Positions 17,560-26,295 of a stretch of 64,000 bases of DNA are shown here, piece after piece. The DNA lies in contig CALUFQ010000011.1 in assembly GCA_944319925.1 (NCBI GenBank), positions 1 through 64,000 on the forward strand. Reading direction: 5' to 3'. The position numbers were made by a program, and so were the translations under genes. This stretch comes from an uncultured Paraprevotella sp. (lineage in GTDB: Bacteria; Bacteroidota; Bacteroidia; Bacteroidales; Bacteroidaceae). The notes below the pieces were generated by a model that had not been told where the DNA came from, ran no database searches, and worked only from the letters and a program-made list of their open reading frames with translations. Positions within the stretch are counted from its first letter, which is position 1. Each line of letters starts with the position of its first letter.

Positions 17560-18335
17560 AAGTCGTTTGGATAGGGGCGGGCAACTTGGCCACGCAATTG
17601 GGCGTGGCTTTGGCGCGGGCCGGTCATGAAACGCTTCAGGTGTTCAGCCGCACGGAAGCATCGGCGTCCGCATTGGCAGCCCGCTTGCATTGTGCCGCTA
17701 CGAACCGGGTGGAGGACATCCTGACGGGGGCGGATGTGTATGTCTTTTCCGTGAAGGATAGCGTCTTGGAGGAGCTGGTCGCCCGCATCGCCCCGCGTGT
17801 GGGGGAGGCGATTTGCCTGCATACAGCTGGGAGCATGCCGCTAGATGTGTTCAGAGGCTATGCCGCCCGCTACGGTGTGTGCTATCCCATGCAGTCTTTT
17901 TCCCGCACGGTGGATGTCGATTTCCGGGAGATTCCTTGTTTTGTGGAGGCTTCGGATGAGGCTTCGCTCGCGCAGGTGCGGCAGCTGGCCGAGTCTGTGT
18001 CGGGGCGGGTCATGGAGATGTCCACGGCGAAACGCCGCTATTTGCATTTGGCCGCAGTGTTTGCCTGCAATTTTGCCAACCATTGCTATGCGCTTTCGGC
18101 GGAGGTGTTGGAGAAAGAAGGCATCCCGTTCGATGTGATGCTTCCGCTTATTGACGAGACAGCCCGCAAGGTGCATCGGATTGCTCCTCGGGAGGCGCAA
18201 ACGGGGCCGGCCGTGCGCTACGACCGCAATGTCATTGACAAGCAGATGGATTTGTTGGCAGATGACGAGGGATTGCAGGGGCTTTATGGGCTGATGAGCC
18301 AAAGCATCCATCGTCTGGCTCTGCAGAATGAATAG
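17556..18335 (+). CDS. Rossmann-fold oxidoreductase with DUF2520 domain
   Basis: A 259-residue protein with an N-terminal NAD(P)-binding fold ([21 protein letters not shown]) similar to F420-dependent/ProC-like oxidoreductases and a helical C-terminal DUF2520 domain ([22 protein letters not shown] and [11 protein letters not shown]). The reaction is not known. It overlaps the nitroreductase stop by 4 nt and is 11 bp upstream of kdsC; the DUF2520-kdsC-maf order recurs in Bacteroidales as I recall. Confidence 0.85.
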   Translation: MKVVWIGAGNLATQLGVALARAGHETLQVFSRTEASASALAARLHCAATNRVEDILTGADVYVFSVKDSVLEELVARIAPRVGEAICLHTAGSMPLDVFRGYAARYGVCYPMQSFSRTVDVDFREIPCFVEASDEASLAQVRQLAESVSGRVMEMSTAKRRYLHLAAVFACNFANHCYALSAEVLEKEGIPFDVMLPLIDETARKVHRIAPREAQTGPAVRYDRNVIDKQMDLLADDEGLQGLYGLMSQSIHRLALQNE

Positions 18336-18346
18336 GAATAAGTGAA

Positions 18347-18865
18347 ATGATAAATTACGATTTGAGGAAGATCAAGGCATTGGCGTTCGACGTGGACGGG
18401 GTGTTGAGTGGGGAAACCATCTTGTTGCATCCTGGGGGTGAGCCGATGCGCACGGTGAACATCAAGGACGGTTATGCTCTCCAGTTGGCGGTCAAGATGG
18501 GGTTGCACGTGGCTATTATCACCGGTGGACGTACTGAATCTGTGCGCCGGCGTTATGAGAATCTTGGTGTGCCGGACGTGTATTTGGGATGTGTTGTCAA
18601 AATCAAGACATACGAAGAATGGTTGCGGAAATATGGCTTGACAGACGAAGAGGTGCTCTATATGGGTGATGACATTCCCGATTACGAGGTGATGCGACGC
18701 GCGGGTTGCCCGTGCGCTCCGGCGGATGCTGCACCCGAAATTAAGGAGGCAGCCATTTATATATCACATTTGCGTGGCGGTTACGGTTGCGGTCGCGATG
18801 TGATAGAACAAGTTTTGCGGGCGCAGGGCAAGTGGCTAAAGGACGAGAAAGCCTTTGGCTGGTGA
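18347..18865 (+). CDS. kdsC: KdsC-type HAD phosphatase (3-deoxy-D-manno-octulosonate 8-phosphate phosphatase)
   Basis: A 172-residue HAD phosphatase without a cap domain, the size and form of KdsC, which dephosphorylates Kdo-8-phosphate for lipid A core synthesis. Motif I is FDVDGVLSG near residue 14, motif II IITGGR near 58, and motifs III/IV are around VKIKTYEEW and [11 protein letters not shown] near 105. The C-terminal [14 protein letters not shown] is the family's conserved end. It lies between the DUF2520 gene and maf in an apparent operon. Confidence 0.9.
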   Translation: MINYDLRKIKALAFDVDGVLSGETILLHPGGEPMRTVNIKDGYALQLAVKMGLHVAIITGGRTESVRRRYENLGVPDVYLGCVVKIKTYEEWLRKYGLTDEEVLYMGDDIPDYEVMRRAGCPCAPADAAPEIKEAAIYISHLRGGYGCGRDVIEQVLRAQGKWLKDEKAFGW

Positions 18866-18893
18866 AGATGCATATATATAAGGTGTAAGAAAC

Positions 18894-19475
18894 ATGTTAG
18901 ACAATCTGAAGAAATACCATATTGTGCTGGCCAGCAATTCCCCGAGGCGAAGGGAACTTTTGGCAGGACTGGACATTAATTACGAGGTGCGGGTGTTGCC
19001 GGGCATCGATGAGTCCTATCCGGCGGGATTGGCTGCCGAGGAGATTCCGCAATATATCTCCAGAGAGAAAGCCGGGGCTTACGAAACGGTCATGCAACCG
19101 GATGATTTGATTATCACGGCTGACACCATTGTGTGGGCTGGCGGCCAAGTGCTGGGTAAACCCAAAGACGAGGCCGAGGCGCGGGAGATGTTGCGCAAAC
19201 TTTCCGGGCGGACGCACTTGGTCATTACGGGTGTGACCCTGCTCACCCGGGCGATGCGGAAGACGTTTGCCGTGACGAGCGAGGTCACGTTTGATGCGCT
19301 CACAGAAGAAGAAATCGGTTACTATGTTGCCCGTTACCACCCATTGGACAAGGCTGGGGCATACGGCATCCAGGAGTGGATAGGTTACGTGGGCGTGTCT
19401 TCGTTGCGCGGTTCTTACTTCAACGTTATGGGGCTTCCCGTGCAACGGTTGTATAAGGAATTGAAAAAGTTATAA
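18894..19475 (+). CDS. maf: Maf-like nucleotide pyrophosphatase
   Basis: A 193-residue member of the Maf/HAM1-like nucleoside triphosphate pyrophosphatases that remove non-canonical or modified nucleotides. It opens with the signature ASNSPRRRELL, has SREKAGAYE, DTIVWAGGQVLGKPKDEAEA with the catalytic Asp, and ends GVSSLRGSYFNVMGLPVQRLY. Fourth gene of the operon starting with the nitroreductase; the lipoprotein gene follows within 14 bp. Confidence 0.93.
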   Translation: MLDNLKKYHIVLASNSPRRRELLAGLDINYEVRVLPGIDESYPAGLAAEEIPQYISREKAGAYETVMQPDDLIITADTIVWAGGQVLGKPKDEAEAREMLRKLSGRTHLVITGVTLLTRAMRKTFAVTSEVTFDALTEEEIGYYVARYHPLDKAGAYGIQEWIGYVGVSSLRGSYFNVMGLPVQRLYKELKKL

Positions 19476-19488
19476 CTTGAAGAATGCG

Positions 19489-19971
19489 ATGAATATGAAA
19501 TCTTGGGTTGGATGGGCTTGTCTCGGTGTGGCTTTCCTGACGCTGAATGCCTGTGAGGAAGACGAGCATGTTTGCACTTTGCCGGCTTTTGCGGGATTCC
19601 GCATTGAGCCGTTGGTTTGGAATCCCGGTGACTCTGTGACCATCACGGCCGTGCAGTCTTCCTTGGGGAATTTGTTGTTCAAGGCCGAATACCAATGGCG
19701 TGTGGAATGCCAGGACACCACGTTCTCTAAGGATGATGATGTGGTTTATGACGCGGACAAGAGCGACCCGTATATTGGCATTCGTTTGCCGTCCGATTTC
19801 ACAGGCAACCGGGCTGTTATCCGCTTTTCCGTGCAATACAGTTATTCGGCCACCGCGCCGACTAGTGCGCCTGCCGGCATTCGTGGCGAAGGCTTGTATG
19901 GAAGCATTACGACTTTGCCCGCCAGCCAGTTGTGGGGCAGTGGAAGTGGGACATACACCCATAGCTGGTAG
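19489..19971 (+). CDS. small lipoprotein of unknown function
   Basis: A 160-residue lipoprotein: signal MNMKSWVGWACLGVAFLTLNAC with lipobox LNAC (Cys22), followed by acidic residues. The rest resembles a beta-sandwich (WNPGDSVTITAVQSS, KAEYQWRVE), possibly Ig/PKD-like. The frame could start at a TTG at 19477, but the ATG at 19489 gives a normal signal peptide. It is the last gene of the operon and is followed by a strong terminator. Confidence 0.75.
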   Translation: MNMKSWVGWACLGVAFLTLNACEEDEHVCTLPAFAGFRIEPLVWNPGDSVTITAVQSSLGNLLFKAEYQWRVECQDTTFSKDDDVVYDADKSDPYIGIRLPSDFTGNRAVIRFSVQYSYSATAPTSAPAGIRGEGLYGSITTLPASQLWGSGSGTYTHSW

Positions 19972-20070
19972 GGTCTGCGCGGATTTTGGAAGGTGTGAGG
20001 CTTCAACGTGCGTCATGAATGGAAGGTTGTGGCGAGGGAAGATGCCCGAACCCTAAAGTCGTGGGTAAAA

Positions 20071-20112
20071 AAGAGGTGCGCTAGAGGCGGATAAGTCTGG
20101 CGCACCTCTTTT
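20071..20112. terminator. bidirectional terminator after the lipoprotein gene
   Basis: AAGAGGTGCGC and GCGCACCTCTT form an 11-bp perfect stem flanked by A and T runs (AAAAAAG... and ...CTCTTTTA). Confidence 0.85.
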
Positions 20113-20206
20113 ATGGGGAATGACGGAATGCCCTGACGGTGCCTAAGGTTATGTCTTTCTTTGTTTGCGGGCAGATTTGTGAAATCTGTATGGCGCGTTA
20201 CGACCA

Positions 20207-20415
20207 CACCTTGTAGGGGAGGGCCCATAGGGCCGGAGAAATTTCTTGGGAGCAGTAGAAATATAGTGGGGAACGGTTGCATGCTTCCCCCGCTGTTACG
20301 CTGCGACGGATTTCCGAATCCTTGGGCTCGTAAGGGCTTTCCTATGACGCGAGTGAATGCAAATAGGATTTATTTTTGCGGATTATAAATCCTGATACTC
20401 TATTGCGGCAAGTTC
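20207..20415 (+). repeat. intergenic repeat modules D (partial), A and B
   Basis: A partial module D (ACCTTGTAGGGGAGG near 20213) is followed by module A from 20249 (GGAGCAGTAGAAATATAGTG, CTGTTACGCTGCGACGGATT) and module B (TTTCCGAATCCTTGGGCTCG, then ATAAATCCTGATACTC near 20388). The same blocks occur at 36613, 41005, 52137 and 52860 in other orders. Confidence 0.75.
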
Positions 20416-20675
20416 AAGCATTTTTTAGAGAAAGATGCTGAATATTCATGATAGAGGCACAATTTGTTCTTTTCAATATGAATGTCCGCATGTTGCCAAA
20501 TTAGCAAAGTTTAAACCGCCAAGATGTCCGAACGGCATATTTTGGAATACTTTATGTTTCATGTAAGGTGTATGTAGAATTAAAATGTATGTGTTATGAA
20601 CCTGCTTGACTTTTACCGTCAATACCCAGACGAGGCCTGCTGAGAGGCTGCGTTGCGTAGTTTCCGAGAACACCA
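20416..20675. other. noncoding stretch without recognised features
   Basis: AT-rich sequence between the repeat block and the decayed surface-protein remnant. No convincing ORF, RNA gene or promoter was found. Confidence 0.5.
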
Positions 20676-21103
20676 CGGTCTGTTCTGCTTGAGGCTACCG
20701 CTTCTTCTTACAATCCGGTGGAATTCATTTTGGATGAGACTGATGCGCCCATATTGGAGTGGGATGACGAGTCGTATGCCTACGTGCTGAAGTGTAAGGC
20801 TGAGGGTGAAATCACTCTCACGGCGATTCAAAACGGTGGTTGGAACTACAAGCAGGCTGAACCGGTCGTGAAGACGGTTTCTATTGCAAAGGGAACGGGA
20901 GTGGAAAGCCTGAGGCAGGACGGTCGAAACGGAAAGGCTTATGTAGAGTCTGCCGGATTGTGGTAGAAGGCCTTCCGGCGGGTGTGGATCTCCGTGCATA
21001 TGCACCTGATGGCCTGTTGCTGTATGTCGGGCAGAATGATGGCGGAAGAATGGATATTCCGAACGGTGAAACTCATGGCAGGGACTGTGCTTTGAGGTCT
21101 TAG
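20676..21103 (+). pseudogene. C-terminal remnant of a secreted surface protein, frameshifted
   Basis: Conceptual translation from 20676 gives SVLLEATASSYNPVEF and on through a beta-rich stretch to a stop at 20966. A one-base shift near 20956 restores a frame reading IVVEGLPAGVDLRAYAPDG, then LLLYVGQNDGGRMDIPNGET, ending at 21103. The second part looks like the C-terminal beta domain of Bacteroidales cell-surface proteins (VxVYDxxGxxxY pattern) but lacks the usual closing strand. There is no start codon, signal peptide or N-terminal domain, so this is a decayed fragment. Confidence 0.55.
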
Positions 21104-21238
21104 GGGAGGCACAGGATAGGGATTTCCCTGTGTCTGGAGACGCACGGGAAGGACGATTTCCGTTTGAGGAGTCTATCCTTCCCGTGTTTTTTATGGCTTC
21201 AGGAATCCATCCCGTTATGAAAAAACTAATGGGATTAT

Positions 21239-21269
21239 TTTGTCATGCCCCCGGCTTGCATTATCTTTG
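21239..21269 (+). promoter_or_regulatory. promoter with extended conserved spacer (copy 2)
   Basis: TTTG (21239-21242) and TATCTTTG (21262-21269) are 19 bp apart, with CGGCTTGCAT in the spacer. The ATG of the next gene is only 7 bp beyond the -7 box. Confidence 0.8.
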
Positions 21270-21276
21270 CACACCT

Positions 21277-21750
21277 ATGAGGAAGATACTTTTTGTTTGT
21301 TTGGGAAACATCTGTCGTTCCAGTGCGGCGGAAGAGATTATGCGTAAAATGGTCGCTGATGCGGGACTGGCGAGGGAGTTTTTCCTCGATTCGGCAGGAT
21401 TGATAGACTATCATGAGGGTGAGCCGGCAGACTCACGGATGAGGGTGCATGCCGCCCGTCGGGGATACCATATCACCCACTTGTCGCGTCCAGTGCGCTA
21501 TAATGACTTTTTCGATTTCGACCTGATTGTGGGCATGGACGATCGCAACATCAGCAAGCTGAAGGCGATGGCACCCGGATTGGACGAGGAACGCAAAGTG
21601 GTGCGCATGACGGACTATTGTCGGCTTAAGGTGGTGGATTACGTGCCCGACCCGTACTACGGCGGGGCTTCCGGTTTCGAGAATGTGCTCGACATTTTGG
21701 AGGATGCCTGTGCAGGATTGCTTGAGACAGAAAGGGGTGGCACGGAATGA
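21277..21750 (+). CDS. low molecular weight protein-tyrosine phosphatase
   Basis: A 157-residue cytoplasmic phosphatase with the P-loop VCLGNICRSS (Cys9 nucleophile, Arg15) and the general-acid region VPDPYYGG near residue 125. In polysaccharide loci such enzymes dephosphorylate Wzc-type kinases, and a Wzc is encoded 14 kb away, but the pairing is only inference. The frame is open from 21130, yet the promoter -7 box at 21262-21269 and family homology put the start at 21277, which implies an mRNA with almost no leader. Confidence 0.9.
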   Translation: MRKILFVCLGNICRSSAAEEIMRKMVADAGLAREFFLDSAGLIDYHEGEPADSRMRVHAARRGYHITHLSRPVRYNDFFDFDLIVGMDDRNISKLKAMAPGLDEERKVVRMTDYCRLKVVDYVPDPYYGGASGFENVLDILEDACAGLLETERGGTE

Positions 21751-21752
21751 AC

Positions 21753-21787
21753 TGTTTTTCTCCTGTGCTTGGTTTGCATTGTTTTTG
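21753..21787 (+). promoter_or_regulatory. degenerate copy of the conserved-spacer promoter
   Basis: TGCTTGGTTTGCATTGTTTT at 21764-21783 matches the other copies except that TATC of the -7 box has changed to TGTT. It lies about 80 bp upstream of the intact copy serving the Rpn gene. Confidence 0.5.
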
Positions 21788-21832
21788 CTTAAGATAAGCA
21801 GTAAACTTGGCATGAAAAATAAACAAGTTTAT

Positions 21833-21863
21833 TTTGTCTTGCACTCGGTTTGCATTATCTTTG
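21833..21863 (+). promoter_or_regulatory. promoter with extended conserved spacer (copy 3)
   Basis: TTTG (21833-21836) and TATCTTTG (21856-21863), 19 bp apart, with CTCGGTTTGCAT in the spacer, as in the promoter at 10304. It should drive the Rpn and HpaII-family genes. Confidence 0.8.
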
Positions 21864-21892
21864 TATTTCAAGAATCATAAAAACGGGAGAAT

Positions 21893-22753
21893 ATGGGAAA
21901 GTTTATTAATCCTTTTACGGATGTGGGTTTCAAGCGCATCTTCGGGCAGGAAATCAACAAGGATTTGTTGATTGACTTCCTCAACGCCTTGCTGGACGGA
22001 GAGCGGAAAGTGAAGGACATCAAATTCCTGGATAAGGAACAGCTTCCTATATTTGAGAACGACCGCGGATTGATTTACGATGTCTATTGCACGGATGAAA
22101 ACGACGAACAGTTCATCGTGGAGATGCAGAACAAAGAGCATGTCAATTTCCGTGAACGTACATTGTATTACCTTTCGCAGGCCATCGCTCGCCAAGGTGA
22201 GAAAGGCGTGGATTGGAAATTCAACCTGAAAGCTGTCTATGGCGTATTCTTTCTCAATTTCAGCTTGACGGACCTTCCACGGAAATTGCGCACGGACATC
22301 GTGCTTTCCGACCGCGACACGCATGAGTTGTTCACCGACAAGATGCGTTATATTTTCATAGAGTTGCCCTCGTTCACAAAAGAAGAGAGCGAATGCGAGA
22401 CAGATTTCGAACGTTGGATTTATGTGTTGAAGAATATGGAGACATTGCAGAGGTTGCCTTTCAAGGCTCGCATGGCAGTATTCCAAAAGTTGGAGCAGAT
22501 AGTGGACATTGCAGCCATGAGCAAGGAAGATCGTATGAAATATGACGAGAGCATCAAGGTCTATCGCGATCAAATGGCCATCATGGAATATGAACGGCAA
22601 CAAGGCAAGGCGGAAGGTTTGGCGCAAGGCAAGGCGGAAGGTTTGGCACAAGGCAAAGCGGATGTGGCCCGCAACCTCAAACGGATGGGGATGACGGCAG
22701 AGTCCATCGCTCAGGCTACCGGATTGACGTTGAACGACATTGCTGGGTTGTAA
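21893..22753 (+). CDS. Rpn/PD-(D/E)XK nuclease family protein
   Basis: A 286-residue member of the Rpn (recombination-promoting nuclease, transposase-31-like) family. It begins MGKFINPFTDVGFKRIFGQE, the family's characteristic opening, and the PD-(D/E)XK core is visible as GLIYDVYCTDEN followed by FIVEMQNKEHVNF (Asp, Glu and a nearby Gln/Lys). The C-terminal tail has two and a half copies of QGKAEGLA, encoded by nearly identical 24-bp units. It lies 18 bp upstream of the HpaII-family gene under one promoter. Family members cut DNA and promote RecA-independent recombination; whether this one is active is unknown. Confidence 0.88.
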   Translation: MGKFINPFTDVGFKRIFGQEINKDLLIDFLNALLDGERKVKDIKFLDKEQLPIFENDRGLIYDVYCTDENDEQFIVEMQNKEHVNFRERTLYYLSQAIARQGEKGVDWKFNLKAVYGVFFLNFSLTDLPRKLRTDIVLSDRDTHELFTDKMRYIFIELPSFTKEESECETDFERWIYVLKNMETLQRLPFKARMAVFQKLEQIVDIAAMSKEDRMKYDESIKVYRDQMAIMEYERQQGKAEGLAQGKAEGLAQGKADVARNLKRMGMTAESIAQATGLTLNDIAGL

Positions 22754-22771
22754 CTTTATACAGAAAAGAAA

Positions 22772-23860
22772 ATGCTGACAGCTACAAGAAGAGAATGGAA
22801 TGAACTGTATGTGTTCTTCGCCTTGCTGGGGCGAGGTGAAATCGCGCTGGGTAATGAAGCCGGAAAGCCTTCGGGGCGCGTACTACCCATTGCGCAGATT
22901 GTCCGGCAGGAGCATGACGGCAAAAGAGTCTATGCTATAGGAAAAAACGAGATACATGTCAAGGGGGAGCTGACGGACGAACGGTTTCCCCGTGAGGATT
23001 TCTCCACGGTGGCCCAGTTGATACTGGATGCGCTCGGGCAATGCCGTAAAGAGGAAGTGGAAGCACCGGAAGGGGTGGAAGGATTCCTTAATGCACTGAA
23101 GATCTACGATATGGAAGCCCGGACTGATGACCGTACGGACTTCTATCTCACGTTCCACGATGCGGCTTTTCCGCCGATGGGGTTTCGCATTTATTCACGC
23201 CTTTGCGCCATGCCGCCGTTGTTGGATGGCGGACGCACGGCCAACCTGAAGTTTGAACAGACCGGTGCGCGTTTTTCCCAGCCTACGGTACAGAAAATCA
23301 ACTATGCGGATAACCCGGAAAATCCCGACGAGGTGGGGCGTCGTATGTTATACATCGAAAGCCTGGGCGGCGTGTTGAAGTTCGATGACGTGGCCGACAA
23401 GGTGTTCCGCTGCAACCTCTGTCTGATTGACCTGAACTTTTCGCGTGTGTTGGGAGAGATGGTGCGCACCCTGCATTTGGACAACATTAGCCGTGTGGAC
23501 GAGCTGGCGGTCGTGGTCGAAGAGCGGAATCCGTTGAAAATAAAGGAAGAACTGATTCGTAAACACGCTTACTACCGCCATAAAATCAAAGAGTTCCTTA
23601 TGGCTGTTGCTCTTGGGATGCGTCCGTCCAAGCAGTATGACGGGACGGAGTCCGCCGTGGCGGGTTTCGTGATGGTGGACGCGCAGGGGGGCATGTTGGC
23701 TTACCGTAAGACGGAACGCCAGACTTTTGCCGATTTCCTCTTCACTCACACCCGGTTGGAGAAAAGCAACCCGGAGAAGGACAAATATGGTGAGTTGGAA
23801 CGCGAAAACCGTGCTTATTATCTGAAACTGAACCTCAAGATTGGTTTCGTCAAACGATGA
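22772..23860 (+). CDS. HpaII-family type II restriction endonuclease (orphan)
   Basis: A 362-residue protein that I recognise as HpaII-family from its opening (EWNELYVFFALLGRGEIALG), the middle RTDFYLTFHDAAFPPMGF with PPLLDGGRTANLKFEQTG, and the end RAYYLKLNLKIGF. HpaII cuts CCGG; the specificity of this homologue is not known. No DNA methyltransferase gene is near it, and CCGG sites are common in the surrounding sequence. It follows the Rpn gene by 18 bp and probably shares its promoter. The region I take as catalytic reads GFRIYSRL, where I recall GFSIKS in active family members, so activity is uncertain. Confidence 0.75.
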   Translation: MLTATRREWNELYVFFALLGRGEIALGNEAGKPSGRVLPIAQIVRQEHDGKRVYAIGKNEIHVKGELTDERFPREDFSTVAQLILDALGQCRKEEVEAPEGVEGFLNALKIYDMEARTDDRTDFYLTFHDAAFPPMGFRIYSRLCAMPPLLDGGRTANLKFEQTGARFSQPTVQKINYADNPENPDEVGRRMLYIESLGGVLKFDDVADKVFRCNLCLIDLNFSRVLGEMVRTLHLDNISRVDELAVVVEERNPLKIKEELIRKHAYYRHKIKEFLMAVALGMRPSKQYDGTESAVAGFVMVDAQGGMLAYRKTERQTFADFLFTHTRLEKSNPEKDKYGELERENRAYYLKLNLKIGFVKR

Positions 23861-23918
23861 AGTCCGATAGAAAAATCAAAAAAAGGCGGGATTATTTCTT
23901 TCTTCGCGTCAAAATGCG

Positions 23919-23926
23919 TACTTTTG
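23919..23926 (+). promoter_or_regulatory. -7 box upstream of methylmalonyl-CoA epimerase
   Basis: TACTTTTG fits TAnnTTTG; TTTC at 23896-23899 is in the -33 position. The ATG is 49 bp downstream. Confidence 0.6.
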
Positions 23927-23975
23927 CCCCAAGATTTACGCACGGTAACGTGCAAAACGGTTAAAATCATTAGTC

Positions 23976-24380
23976 ATGAAGATTTCACACATCGAACATT
24001 TGGGTATCGCAGTGGAGAGCATCGAGGCCGCACTGCCCTACTTTGAGAACGTATTGGGCCTGAAGTGCTACAACATCGAAGAAGTAGCCGACCAGAAAGT
24101 GAAAACCGCTTTCCTGAAAGTGGGAGAAGTGAAGATTGAACTTTTGGAGCCGACCAGCCCCGACAGCACCATCGCCAAGTTCCTCGAAAAAGGCGGGCGC
24201 GGTGTACACCACGTGGCTTTTTGCATCGAAGACGGTGTAGCCAACGCTTTGGCCGAGTGCGATGAAAAAGGCATTCGTCTCATCGACAAGGCTCCGCGGC
24301 CGGGTGCGGAGAAACTGCAGATTGCATTCTTGCATCCGAAATCCACTTGCGGCATCCTGACTGAACTTTGCGAACACTAA
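23976..24380 (+). CDS. mce: methylmalonyl-CoA epimerase
   Basis: Interconverts (R)- and (S)-methylmalonyl-CoA in the succinate-propionate pathway. The 134-residue vicinal-oxygen-chelate protein has the metal ligands His near residue 8 (IEHLGIAVES), Glu (KIELLEP) near 51, His near 80 (GGRGVHHVAF) and the terminal Glu region (CGILTELCEH). It opens the methylmalonyl-CoA block and is followed by the carboxyltransferase gene. Confidence 0.95.
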   Translation: MKISHIEHLGIAVESIEAALPYFENVLGLKCYNIEEVADQKVKTAFLKVGEVKIELLEPTSPDSTIAKFLEKGGRGVHHVAFCIEDGVANALAECDEKGIRLIDKAPRPGAEKLQIAFLHPKSTCGILTELCEH

Positions 24381-24536
24381 GGCGTAAGAAGTGAATTGTC
24401 TGCAAATTTTTGAATTTCATCAGAAGGCGCGCCCTTGAATCTTATACTTCCAGCGGAAATGCTTGCTCTTTTTGCAGGCGTTCCGCTGGTTGGTCGTTTA
24501 AAGGGGGCAAGCCTAAAAACATAATAAGCAAACATT

Positions 24537-26090
24537 ATGAGTGTCCAAACAGAAAAAATCAGAGAATTAGTGGAACTTCGTGCCAAGGCCCGTATGGGGG
24601 GAGGCGAGAAGGCAATTGAAAAACAGCATGCCAAAGGCAAATATACGGCCCGCGAGCGCATCGACATGTTGCTGGATGAGGGCAGCTTCGAGGAGATGGA
24701 CATGTTCAAGCTCCACCGATGCACGAACTTCGGCATGGAGAAGAAGCAGTATCTGGGCGACGGCGTGGTGACCGGCAGCGGCACCATTGACGGCCGCTTG
24801 GTGTATGTCTTCGCGCAGGACTTCACCGTCAACGGCGGCTCGCTGTCCGAGACGATGGCCGAGAAAATCTGCAAGGTGATGGACCAGGCCATGAAGATGG
24901 GTGCGCCCTGCATCGGGCTGAACGACTCCGGCGGCGCGCGCATCCAGGAGGGCATCAACGCCTTGGGCGGCTATGCCAGCATTTTCCAGCGTAATATTGA
25001 GGCATCCGGCGTGATTCCTCAGATTTCAGGCATCTTCGGCCCGTGCGCCGGCGGTGCGGTATATTCCCCGGCCTTGACAGACTTCACTTTGATGATGGAA
25101 GGTACGTCCTACATGTTCCTCACCGGGCCGAAGGTGGTGAAGACGGTGACGGGCGAGGACGTGTCGCAGGAAGACCTGGGCGGCGCGAGCGTGCATGCCA
25201 CCAAGTCGGGCGTGACGCACTTCACGGCGGCCACGGAGGAAGAGGCGATGCAGATGATCCGCACGTTGATCAGCTATATCCCCCAAAACAACATGGAAGA
25301 GGCTCCGCGCGTGGAGTGCAGCGACCCCATCAACCGCGTGGAGGACTTCCTCAACGAGATTATCCCTGACAACCCGAACCAGGCCTACGACATGTACGAG
25401 GTCATCGGTGCGATTGTGGACAACGGCGAGTTCTTCGAGGTGCAGCCGGACTACGCGAAGAATATCATCGTGGGTTTCGCCCGCTTCAACGGGCAGAGCG
25501 TGGGCATCGTGGCCAACCAACCCAAATGCTACGCCGGTGTGCTCGACTGCAACGCGAGCCGCAAGGGCGCGCGTTTTGTACGTTTCTGCGACGCGTTCAA
25601 CATCCCGTTGGTGACGCTCGTCGATGTGCCGGGCTTCCTTCCGGGCACGGGCCAGGAATACAACGCCGTCATCCTCCACGGTGCGAAGCTGCTTTACGCC
25701 TATGGCGAGGCCACGGTGCCCAAGGTGACGGTGACGTTGCGCAAGAGCTACGGCGGTTCCCACATCGTGATGAGCTGCAAGCAGCTGCGTGGCGACATCA
25801 ACTACGCCTGGCCTTCGGCCGAGATTGCGGTGATGGGTGCCGAGGGCGCGGTGGCCGTGCTCTACGCCAAGGAGGCGAAGGCGGCGGAAGACCCGCAGGC
25901 ATTCCTGAAGGAGAAGGAAGACGAGTACAACAAGCTCTTCACCAATCCCTACCAGGCGGCGAAGTATGGCTACATCGATGACGTGATTGAGCCGCGCAAC
26001 ACGCGCTTCCGCGTCATCCGCGCCTTGGCGCAGCTGCGGACAAAGAGCTTGTCCAACCCGGTGAAGAAGCATGGCAATATACCTTTATAA
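24537..26090 (+). CDS. mmdA: acyl-CoA carboxyltransferase subunit (methylmalonyl-CoA decarboxylase alpha / propionyl-CoA carboxylase beta)
   Basis: A 517-residue carboxyltransferase of the crotonase fold that moves CO2 between methylmalonyl-CoA and biotin. Typical segments are [74 protein letters not shown] and [19 protein letters not shown] [15 protein letters not shown]. Its neighbours (epimerase, OadG-like peptide, biotin carrier) suit a methylmalonyl-CoA decarboxylase, but no biotin carboxylase and no membrane beta subunit are present, so the direction of the reaction cannot be settled from the locus. Confidence 0.92.
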   Translation: MSVQTEKIRELVELRAKARMGGGEKAIEKQHAKGKYTARERIDMLLDEGSFEEMDMFKLHRCTNFGMEKKQYLGDGVVTGSGTIDGRLVYVFAQDFTVNGGSLSETMAEKICKVMDQAMKMGAPCIGLNDSGGARIQEGINALGGYASIFQRNIEASGVIPQISGIFGPCAGGAVYSPALTDFTLMMEGTSYMFLTGPKVVKTVTGEDVSQEDLGGASVHATKSGVTHFTAATEEEAMQMIRTLISYIPQNNMEEAPRVECSDPINRVEDFLNEIIPDNPNQAYDMYEVIGAIVDNGEFFEVQPDYAKNIIVGFARFNGQSVGIVANQPKCYAGVLDCNASRKGARFVRFCDAFNIPLVTLVDVPGFLPGTGQEYNAVILHGAKLLYAYGEATVPKVTVTLRKSYGGSHIVMSCKQLRGDINYAWPSAEIAVMGAEGAVAVLYAKEAKAAEDPQAFLKEKEDEYNKLFTNPYQAAKYGYIDDVIEPRNTRFRVIRALAQLRTKSLSNPVKKHGNIPL

Positions 26091-26109
26091 TAATAGGAGG
26101 CAAAGTGCT

Positions 26110-26283
26110 ATGGGACAAGATTCCAAAAAAGAGGTTTTGGCGGCCATTACGTTGGCCTTGTATGAGTACCAGGGCTATACGATGCATGTGCAGGAGAGTG
26201 GCGTGTTGACCATCGGCGGGGCAAACACGGATTGGAACTCCAAGTTGCGCCTGCAACGCCATGCCCCCGAACATAATTTCTAA
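26110..26283 (+). CDS. short OadG-like cytoplasmic domain without membrane helix
   Basis: A 57-residue peptide (MGQDSKKEVLAAITLALYEY, then HVQESGVLTIGG and LRLQRHAPEHNF). It resembles the soluble end of OadG/gamma-type subunits encoded at this position in related methylmalonyl-CoA decarboxylase operons. The N-terminal membrane helix that anchors such subunits is missing. The frame is open from 26071 across the mmdA stop, but the ATG at 26110 is the sensible start. It lies 12 bp before the biotin carrier gene. Confidence 0.6.
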   Translation: MGQDSKKEVLAAITLALYEYQGYTMHVQESGVLTIGGANTDWNSKLRLQRHAPEHNF

Positions 26284-26295
26284 AACAAGCGTACA

